Position numbers and translations under genes: made by a program. A stretch of 15,187 nt of DNA. It comes from JBMHDN01 sp049889355 (GTDB lineage Bacteria > Pseudomonadota > Alphaproteobacteria > Puniceispirillales > Puniceispirillaceae). Below, in pieces: positions 7,367-12,999 of the stretch. Each line of letters opens with the position of its first letter. Positions within the stretch are counted from its first letter, which is position 1. Where the stretch lies: NCBI GenBank assembly GCA_049889355.1, contig JBMHDN010000026.1, forward strand, positions 1 through 15,187, read 5' to 3'. Under the pieces are notes generated by a model. That model was given only the letters and a program-made list of their open reading frames with translations, did not search any database and was not told where the DNA came from.

Positions 7367-8056
7367 ATGTCCGATATCTTAAACAAGGATGCCTCTCTCG
7401 ATGAGACCAACCGCCCGCAAGAGGGCGCGGGGGGCTCTGCTGAAAACAGGCAATGTATCGCTACAGGCCAGAAATTGGCGTGTGATCAAAGAGTGCGGTT
7501 TGTGCTGGGACCTGACAATCAGATTGTCCCGGACTTAAATGAAAAACTGCCAGGGCGTGGGGCGTATCTGGCCGCCACGCCAGATGCGGTGGCCTTGGCG
7601 GTTAAAAAACAAGCCTTCAAGCGTGCTTTTAAAACCCAGCTTGCGGTTCGGCCAGATTTGCCAGATTATCTGGCGGCTCTTTTGGCACAGCATTTTATCC
7701 GTCAGCTCTCGCTTGCCAGAAAAGCCGGGCTGGCGGTGTTTGGCGGCGGCTCAATGCTGGATTTTGCAAGCGATATCTATGATGAGGATGACAGCGCGCT
7801 CGCAGTGATGATGATTGCAAAAGATGCCTCTGAGCGCGAAGCCGCCAAATTACAGGGTAAATTGCGGCCAGAGGTGGTCTGGCGCGATATTCCGGCTGAT
7901 CAATTGGGTCATGCTTTTGGACGTGACTCGTTGGCCTATGCAGGCTTGCTGGCACCCAAACGGCCAAGTGAAACAGGGCTGATCGCCAAAATCAGCCAAA
8001 GCTGGGCCAAATGGCGGCCTTTTCTGGCCAGTTCGGCTTGTCAGGATGCCTCTTAA
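7367..8056 (+). CDS. ylxR: YlxR/DUF448 family RNA-binding protein with L7Ae-like C-terminal domain
   Basis: A 229-residue protein with an N-terminal YlxR (DUF448) domain: RQCIATG at 28-34 matches the family's opening R-x-C-I-x-T-G, and LPGRGAYL at 61-68 is the conserved GRGAY element. The region around 105-190, containing LSLARKAGLAVFGGGSM, resembles the ribosomal L7Ae-like fold often fused to or adjacent to YlxR in nusA-infB operons. YlxR is a small putative RNA-binding or nucleoid-associated protein whose role is not settled; Gram-positives encode the two parts as separate genes (ylxR and ylxQ), while Alphaproteobacteria commonly have them fused, as here. The ribosome binding site before ATG 7367 is weak. 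The gap to the nusA stop is 58 bases and holds no obvious signal. Confidence 0.9.
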   Translation: MSDILNKDASLDETNRPQEGAGGSAENRQCIATGQKLACDQRVRFVLGPDNQIVPDLNEKLPGRGAYLAATPDAVALAVKKQAFKRAFKTQLAVRPDLPDYLAALLAQHFIRQLSLARKAGLAVFGGGSMLDFASDIYDEDDSALAVMMIAKDASEREAAKLQGKLRPEVVWRDIPADQLGHAFGRDSLAYAGLLAPKRPSETGLIAKISQSWAKWRPFLASSACQDAS

Positions 8057-8143
8057 AGGTGTATCACCAACCGAAATAGTTCTGATCTGATGTTGCAACG
8101 CGCAATCACAGGTCTGAAAGATGAAGAAGAAGTAAGGGTTGCC

Positions 8144-10771
8144 ATGAGCGACGATAAAGAAAAGCCAAAGAAGCTGAGCCTGTCAGGCAGCGGCAAATTA
8201 TCCCTGAGCAGCGGCGCATTAGATAGCGGCGGTGGACGTGGGGATATGGGCGCGCGTCGTGGTAAACCTATCCAGGTCGAAGTGCGCCGTAAGCGCGTTT
8301 TGGGTGGCATTTCACCGGCACGCCCAGCTGCACCAAAACAGGCCCCTGCTCCTGTTGCAGATGAAAAGCCGCAGAGCCCGGAAACAGATTCATCAGCTGA
8401 TAACCTGACCGCCGCAGAGCGCGCGCGCCGGATGCAGGTTCTGCAAAAAGCAGAGCAAAGCCAAGATAAGCCAGAAGAAGCAGATAACAGCCTTGCGGCA
8501 GATGCTGTTTCACCAGAAACCGCTGCTGAACAAAGCGCGCCGGCTGCTGAACCAGAAGTCCCGCTCTCACCTCGTGAAGCCCGTCGTCAGGCTGAACTGG
8601 CTGAGATGATGGAAATTGAAAAGCAGGCGCAAGCCAAGCGTGAGGCACATGCAGAAGCCCAGCGCAAAGAAGCCGCCAAACGCGCAGAGCAGACACAAGC
8701 CGCGCAACAGCAGGCGCAGCCTGATCGCGGTGATCGCGGCGATCGCTCAGATAGAGGCCGTCAATTTGGTCCGGATAAGCCAGCAGGCGGTCGTCCTGGC
8801 CAACCTGCAGGGCGTGGCCGCAGAGATGAAGAAGAACAGGCACGCCGCTCACAAGGGCGCGGGCGTGGCGGCGAGAGCCGGCGTCAGGGTAAGCTGACCA
8901 TCTCGCAGGCGCTGGATGGGGATGGCGGTGGCCGTCAGCGTTCTCTGGCCTCTGTAAAGCGTCAGCGTGAAAAAGCACGCATGCGCGAAGAAAATATGCC
9001 GCAGGTGAAACAGGTACGCGATGTAACCATTCCAGATACCATCACTGTTTCAGAACTGGCCAACCGGATGGCAGAACGTGTCGCCGATGTGGTCAAGGAA
9101 TTGATGAAAATGGGCATCATGGCAACAGCCAGCCAGAAAATTGATGCCGAAACAGCTGAGCTGGTCACCATTGAATTTGGCCATAATGTCCAGCGTGTTT
9201 CTGAATCAGATGTGGAATTGGGCCTGAGCGGCGAGAATGATAACGCTGAAAGCCTGAAGCCACGCCCACCTGTTGTGACCATCATGGGCCATGTGGATCA
9301 TGGGAAGACGAGCCTGCTGGATGCAATCCGCAGAACAGATGTCGCTGCTGGCGAATCAGGGGGTATCACCCAGCATATTGGGGCCTATCAGATCACCACA
9401 GCGAATAAAAACACCATCACCTTTATCGATACGCCAGGCCACGAAGCCTTTACCGAAATGCGTATGCGCGGGGCCAAGACCACCGATATTGTGGTGCTGG
9501 TGGTTGCAGCAGATGATTCGGTCAAAGCCCAGACTATCGAAGCGATCAACCATGCTAAGGCTGCAGAATGCCCTATCATCGTTGCGGTGAATAAATGCGA
9601 TAAGCCTGAGGCAAATCCACAAAAAGTCCGCAGTGATTTGTTGCAGCATGAGATTGTGACCGAGGATTTTGGCGGTGAGATTCAGGTGGTAGATGTATCT
9701 GCGCATACAGGGGCAGGGCTGGAAGCACTTGAAGAAGCAATGATGCTGCAAGCCGAATTGCTGGAATTGAAAGCTAATCCAGAGCGCGCCGCTGAAGGGG
9801 CGGTTATCGAAGCCAAAGTTGAGCGCGGTCGCGGGTCAGTAGCTACTGTTCTGGTTCAGCGCGGTACATTAAAAGTGGGCGATATCTTTGTGGTTGGCGC
9901 TGAATATGGCCGTGTACGCGCGCTGCTCAATGACAAGGGTGAGAAGCTGAAAACAGCCGCCCCTGGCCAGCCTGTTGAAATTCTGGGCCTGAATGGCACC
10001 CCAATGGCAGGCGATCAATTTGTGGTGGTCGAGACCGAAGCACGTGCCCGCGAAGTGGCAGAATATCGTGCACGTATGATCCGCGACAAAGAAGCGGCGA
10101 TTGCAGCACGTGGCTCAGTTGAACAGATGCTCTCAGCGATTGCAGCAGGTGAAGCAGAAGAACTGCCTGTTGTGATTAAAACAGATGTGCATGGCTCTTT
10201 CGAAGCGATTAAGGTTGCATTGGAAAAACTCGGCACTGACCAGGTGAAGGTGCGGATTCTCTCAGGCGGTGTTGGTGCTTTGTCTGAATCAGATATCTCA
10301 CTGGCAGCTGCCTCTCAGGCCTTGGTGATCGGCTTTAATGTGCGGGCGATTCCACAAGCACGTGACCTCGCCAAGCGCGATGGGGTTGAAATCCGCTATC
10401 ATTCGATCATCTATGAGCTGATTGATGAGGTGAAAGCGGCCATGGGTGGTCTGCTGAGCCCAGATACACAAGAAGAATTCATCGGCTATGCTGAGATTCG
10501 CCAGGTCTTCTCTATTTCAAAGATGGGCAAGATCGCTGGCTGTATGGTAACCGAAGGCATCATCAAACGTGGCTGTAAAGTCCGCCTGCTCAGAGATAAT
10601 GTGGTCATCCATGAAGGTTCGCTGAAAACGCTCAAGCGGTTTAAAGATGAAGTCAAAGAAGTGCGTGAAAGCATGGAATGCGGTATGGCCTTTGACAATT
10701 ACAGCGATATCCAGGAAGGCGATCTCATCGAATGTTTCGAGGTCAAGGAAATCGCCCGTACCTTGGATTAG
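8144..10771 (+). CDS. infB: Translation initiation factor IF-2
   Basis: IF-2 is the GTPase that brings initiator fMet-tRNA to the 30S subunit and promotes subunit joining. Counting from ATG 8144 (875 residues), the first 290 or so are low-complexity, charged and Gln/Arg/Gly-rich, as usual for proteobacterial IF-2. An IF2_N domain follows at about 295-345. The G-domain motifs are all present: GHVDHGKT at 382-389, DTPGHEAF from 429, NKCD at 483-486 and SAHTG at 519-523. The remainder covers domains II, III and the C-terminal fMet-tRNA-binding domain ending near LIECFEVKEIARTLD. The frame is open from an ATG at 8090, but ATG 8144 has AAGGG at 8134-8138 five bases upstream and gives the family-typical MSDDKE start, so I chose it. 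No separate promoter or terminator separates it from ylxR. Confidence 0.96.
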   Translation: MSDDKEKPKKLSLSGSGKLSLSSGALDSGGGRGDMGARRGKPIQVEVRRKRVLGGISPARPAAPKQAPAPVADEKPQSPETDSSADNLTAAERARRMQVLQKAEQSQDKPEEADNSLAADAVSPETAAEQSAPAAEPEVPLSPREARRQAELAEMMEIEKQAQAKREAHAEAQRKEAAKRAEQTQAAQQQAQPDRGDRGDRSDRGRQFGPDKPAGGRPGQPAGRGRRDEEEQARRSQGRGRGGESRRQGKLTISQALDGDGGGRQRSLASVKRQREKARMREENMPQVKQVRDVTIPDTITVSELANRMAERVADVVKELMKMGIMATASQKIDAETAELVTIEFGHNVQRVSESDVELGLSGENDNAESLKPRPPVVTIMGHVDHGKTSLLDAIRRTDVAAGESGGITQHIGAYQITTANKNTITFIDTPGHEAFTEMRMRGAKTTDIVVLVVAADDSVKAQTIEAINHAKAAECPIIVAVNKCDKPEANPQKVRSDLLQHEIVTEDFGGEIQVVDVSAHTGAGLEALEEAMMLQAELLELKANPERAAEGAVIEAKVERGRGSVATVLVQRGTLKVGDIFVVGAEYGRVRALLNDKGEKLKTAAPGQPVEILGLNGTPMAGDQFVVVETEARAREVAEYRARMIRDKEAAIAARGSVEQMLSAIAAGEAEELPVVIKTDVHGSFEAIKVALEKLGTDQVKVRILSGGVGALSESDISLAAASQALVIGFNVRAIPQARDLAKRDGVEIRYHSIIYELIDEVKAAMGGLLSPDTQEEFIGYAEIRQVFSISKMGKIAGCMVTEGIIKRGCKVRLLRDNVVIHEGSLKTLKRFKDEVKEVRESMECGMAFDNYSDIQEGDLIECFEVKEIARTLD
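8723..8758 (+). repeat. Four 9-bp tandem units encoding DRG/DRS in the IF-2 N-terminus
   Basis: Four consecutive 9-base units (GATCGCGGT, GATCGCGGC, GATCGCTCA, GATAGAGGC) encode DRG, DRG, DRS, DRG at about residues 194-205 of IF-2. They lie in the disordered N-terminal region and look like slippage-derived expansion. Such low-complexity tracts vary freely between strains in this part of IF-2. Confidence 0.7.
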
Positions 10772-10784
10772 GGTTCACCTGCCT

Positions 10785-10808
10785 AGCAGGCCGTTAAAGC
10801 GGCCTGCT
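10785..10808 (+). terminator. infB-rbfA intergenic stem-loop (weak terminator or processing site)
   Basis: A perfect 9-bp stem AGCAGGCCG (10785-10793) and CGGCCTGCT (10800-10808) closes a 6-base loop, TTAAAG. It is followed by TGATTTATG rather than a clean T-run, so it should terminate only partially, if at all. It sits 14 bases after the infB stop and 27 bases before rbfA. It could modulate rbfA and downstream expression or mark an RNA processing or stability site. Confidence 0.5.
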
Positions 10809-10835
10809 TGATTTATGAAGGTAAGGTAGCGGGTT

Positions 10836-11297
10836 ATGGCACGTAAACGTCCATCGCAAAAATCAGGTCCCTCTCAGCGTCAGTTGCGGGTGGGCGAAGA
10901 ATTGCGCCATGCCTTGTCTTCTGTGTTGCTGCGCGAAGCCTGTTTCATGCCTGAATTAACCGGCCTGTCTATCACCGTGTCTGAAGTTTCTATCAGCCCG
11001 GATATGAGCAGTGCACGTGTTTATGTGATGCCGCTGGCAGGGCGTGATCAAGATGAGGTGCTGAGCCTGCTCAATGAATATGCGCCTGCACTCAGCAAAG
11101 AAGTGGCTCGGATTGTCTATCTCAAACGTATGCCGCGGCTGAAATTCAAGCTGGATGAAAGCTTTGATGAGGCAGATAAAATGGGCCGCCTGTTTCAAAA
11201 ACTTCAGCCTGCACCTGTTGATATTGAGCCTGAAGCTGAACGCCAGCCAGGCGATGTTTTGGAACAGGTTTCATCTGAAAATGACACAACTATCTGA
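10836..11297 (+). CDS. rbfA: 30S ribosome-binding factor RbfA
   Basis: RbfA binds the 30S subunit near the 5' end of 16S rRNA and supports late maturation and cold adaptation. The 153-residue protein is a single KH-like domain: the opening RQLRVGEELRHALSSVL helix (about 15-31), the central LTGLSITVSEVSISPDMSSARVYVMPL strands and the LKRMPRLKFKLDESFDEADKM segment with the terminal helix are all recognisable. The tail after about residue 130 is acidic and typically variable. ATG 10836 is preceded by purine-rich AAGGTAAGG. Its end overlaps the truB start by 17 bases, so the two are probably translationally coupled, as expected for the infB-rbfA-truB order. Confidence 0.94.
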   Translation: MARKRPSQKSGPSQRQLRVGEELRHALSSVLLREACFMPELTGLSITVSEVSISPDMSSARVYVMPLAGRDQDEVLSLLNEYAPALSKEVARIVYLKRMPRLKFKLDESFDEADKMGRLFQKLQPAPVDIEPEAERQPGDVLEQVSSENDTTI

Positions 11298-12318
11298 CAC
11301 GTCTAAAAAAGCGCATCCTGTTCTGCATAAGCCAGATGGCTGGGTGGTATTGGATAAACCGCTCGGCGTCTCTTCTGCCAAAGCTGTTGCGATGGTGCGC
11401 AAAGCCTTTGGCGTCAAAAAAGCAGGTCATGCAGGGACGCTGGACCCGCTGGCAAGTGGCGTGCTGCCGATCGCGCTTGGCGAAGCAACCAAAACGGTCT
11501 CTTATGTGATGAGCGCTGAAAAGAGCTATGCTTTTTCTGTGTCTTGGGGCAATGAGACCACCACAGATGATGCCGAAGGTAGCCCGACCAGACAAACAGA
11601 TATCATTCCAAATGAAGCGCAAATCAAAGACGCTTTGCCTCAATTTATCGGGGTGATTGATCAGGTGCCGCCTGCCTATTCAGCGGTGAAAATTGGCGGC
11701 AAGCGGGCTTATGCACTGGCCAGAGCCAAGGATAAAAGGGCAGCAAATGCCCAGATACCAGAAGATGGGATATCAAAAGATGGGATATCAAAAGATGGGA
11801 CATCAGAAGATACAGCGCCGCAAAGCAAGGTAGATGACATAACCTTGACAGCCCGTCCTATCCGAATCGACAGCTTTGTGCTCACGGGTCATGAACAAAC
11901 ACAAACAGGTGTTATCTCTCATTTTCAGGTGGCCTGCGGTAAAGGCGCTTATATCCGGGCTTTAGCACGTGATTTGGGGCGGGTTTTGGGCAGTGCATGC
12001 TATGTAACGGCCCTGCGCCGGTTATCGGTCGGACGATTTTCTGTAGATGATGCGATTTCACTGGATTTTCTGGCTGAAATGAGGCAAGGTGCCGCCGCAT
12101 TATCGGCTTTGACGCCGATCATGGCTGTGCTGGACGACATCCCGGCCATTGTCATGAGCAACGCACAGGCCCAGCAATTGCGCTTTGGCCAGCAAGTGAT
12201 GCTGGACGCCGCTTTGCCGGCAGCAGAGATTTATCTGGCTGTGTTGGATGATACCCCTGTGGCTCTGGTTCGCCAGGAGGCAGGTCTTATCAAGCCGGTG
12301 CGTGTCTTAAACTGTTGA
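11281..12318 (+). CDS. truB: tRNA pseudouridine(55) synthase TruB
   Basis: TruB converts uridine 55 of the tRNA T-loop to pseudouridine. Counting from ATG 11281 (345 residues), the catalytic motif GHAGTLDPLASG is at 49-60 with the nucleophilic aspartate D55. VPPAYSAVKIGGKRAY (129-144) and CGKGAYIRALARDLG (219-233) are the other conserved elements. A C-terminal PUA-like region covers about 275-345. The start overlaps the rbfA end by 17 bases; the frame stays open further upstream, but homologues begin close to HKPDGWVVLDKP. Residues about 148-186 form an insertion between conserved catalytic-domain segments, containing a short tandem repeat (DGISK, DGISK, DGTSE). This makes the protein longer than typical TruB of about 310 residues. 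The reading frame and all key residues are intact, so the enzyme should be active. Confidence 0.95.
   Translation: MTQLSDTSKKAHPVLHKPDGWVVLDKPLGVSSAKAVAMVRKAFGVKKAGHAGTLDPLASGVLPIALGEATKTVSYVMSAEKSYAFSVSWGNETTTDDAEGSPTRQTDIIPNEAQIKDALPQFIGVIDQVPPAYSAVKIGGKRAYALARAKDKRAANAQIPEDGISKDGISKDGTSEDTAPQSKVDDITLTARPIRIDSFVLTGHEQTQTGVISHFQVACGKGAYIRALARDLGRVLGSACYVTALRRLSVGRFSVDDAISLDFLAEMRQGAAALSALTPIMAVLDDIPAIVMSNAQAQQLRFGQQVMLDAALPAAEIYLAVLDDTPVALVRQEAGLIKPVRVLNC
11764..11808 (+). repeat. Three 15-bp tandem repeats inside truB
   Basis: Two identical 15-base units (GATGGGATATCAAAA at 11764-11778 and 11779-11793) are followed by a third with two changes (11794-11808). They encode DGISK, DGISK and DGTSE and preserve the frame. 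The unit length being a multiple of three and the near identity point to recent slippage duplication in a tolerated surface loop. Confidence 0.9.
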
Positions 12319-12334
12319 TTTAAAGGAGAGAGCG

Positions 12335-12604
12335 ATGTCGATTACGAAGGAACGGACCGCTGAGCTGGTTGCAAAATTCGGTGCCAATGACAAGGATTCA
12401 GGGTCTGCAGCTGTACAGGTTGCCATTTTGACTGAGCGTATCGTCAATCTGACTGAACATATGAAAACACATAAAAAAGATTTCGGTTCACGCCGCGGCC
12501 TGTTGACCATGGTGGGTCAGCGTCGCCACCTGCTGGACTATATTAAGGGCCGCAATGAGCAGGCTTATAAGGATCTCATTGCTGCGCTCGGCCTGCGCCG
12601 TTAA
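12335..12604 (+). CDS. rpsO: 30S ribosomal protein S15
   Basis: S15 is a primary 16S rRNA-binding protein that organises the central domain of the 30S subunit and forms a bridge to the 50S. The 89-residue length is exactly usual. The family segments GSAAVQVAILTERIVNLTEH, KDFGSRRGLL and the C-terminal RRHLLDYIKGRNEQAYKDLI are all present. ATG 12335 has a strong ribosome binding site, AAGGAG at 12323-12328, six bases upstream. It lies 16 bases after truB, so it is probably the last gene of the rimP-nusA operon, and it is followed immediately by an intrinsic terminator. S15 represses its own translation in several bacteria, but no such site is evident here. Confidence 0.97.
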   Translation: MSITKERTAELVAKFGANDKDSGSAAVQVAILTERIVNLTEHMKTHKKDFGSRRGLLTMVGQRRHLLDYIKGRNEQAYKDLIAALGLRR

Positions 12605-12612
12605 GCAAAAAG

Positions 12613-12633
12613 GCCCTTTTAAAAAGGGCTTTT
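12613..12633 (+). terminator. First intrinsic terminator after rpsO
   Basis: GCCCTTTT (12613-12620) pairs with AAAAGGGC (12622-12629), followed by TTTT (12630-12633). An upstream A-run (12607-12611) can extend the stem against the T-run and makes the structure roughly bidirectional. It starts eight bases after the rpsO stop. Confidence 0.8.
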
Positions 12634-12653
12634 CATCCGATAGATGATTTAAG

Positions 12654-12689
12654 AACCGCTGCCCGACATTTTGGGCGGCGGTTTTGTTT
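12654..12689 (+). terminator. Second intrinsic terminator in the rpsO-pnp gap
   Basis: An 11-bp GC-rich stem, AACCGCTGCCC (12654-12664) with GGGCGGCGGTT (12673-12683), has one T-G wobble and an 8-base loop, and is followed by TTGTTT (12684-12689). It lies about 20 bases beyond the first terminator, so the two form a tandem that would strongly separate rpsO from pnp. Confidence 0.82.
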
Positions 12690-12690
12690 C

Positions 12691-12719
12691 TTGCCAGATG
12701 CGGTAATCAGTGCGATAAA
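12691..12719 (+). promoter_or_regulatory. Candidate pnp promoter
   Basis: TTGCCA (12691-12696) and GATAAA (12714-12719) are separated by exactly 17 bases, a good fit to sigma-70 type spacing and a reasonable match to TTGACA and TATAAT. It begins one base after the second terminator, as expected for a gene needing its own promoter. Transcription would start near 12726, giving a leader of about 270 bases. Confidence 0.45.
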
Positions 12720-12725
12720 GCCGAT

Positions 12726-12999
12726 AACGCATAAGGACGAAAAGAGAAAAAAGACGATTAGACAGACAAACGGCTTCTGACCTGAAGATTGCAGATAGCC
12801 TCACAAGAATGACCAGACCGAGTTGTCATTCATCAGCGAAGAGCTGGCATGTGCCAAAGATAGCCTTGCCTACTCCCCCCGTGATCACGACACTCATATG
12901 ACGCTGGAATTCGGCTGTTGGGCAGGATGCAGACATGCTTATGCGCCTGTGTTGCGGGCTGTTTGTTAGAAGATAATCAAGATGGAGATGAACAGAAAA
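12726..12999 (+). other. Long pnp 5' leader with stem-loop
   Basis: This stretch has no convincing gene. It contains a perfect 7-bp inverted repeat, GAATGAC (12807-12813) and GTCATTC (12825-12831), with an 11-base loop, and smaller stems such as CTTC/GAAG near 12774-12787. In enterobacteria the pnp leader carries an RNase III-cleaved hairpin through which PNPase represses its own mRNA; a similar role here is inference. GGAG at 12984-12987 may be the ribosome binding site. Confidence 0.45.

Noticed and set aside
8090..8143. Extended IF-2 start at ATG 8090
   Set aside because: No ribosome binding site was seen for it, while ATG 8144 has AAGGG at proper spacing and gives the family-typical N-terminus.
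8268..8978. Open frame of about 236 codons on the minus strand opposite the IF-2 N-terminus
   Set aside because: It is a shadow of the biased, low-complexity infB codons; the translation is compositionally odd with no recognisable domain, and the plus frame is clearly IF-2.
12809..12901. Possible 30-codon open frame in the pnp leader
   Set aside because: No ribosome binding site, unremarkable translation, and it overlaps the stem-loop at 12807-12831.
12898..12969. Possible 23-codon upstream open frame ending 30 bases before pnp
   Set aside because: It has an ATG and stop but no ribosome binding site, and an open frame this short is expected by chance. Conservation would be needed to revive it.
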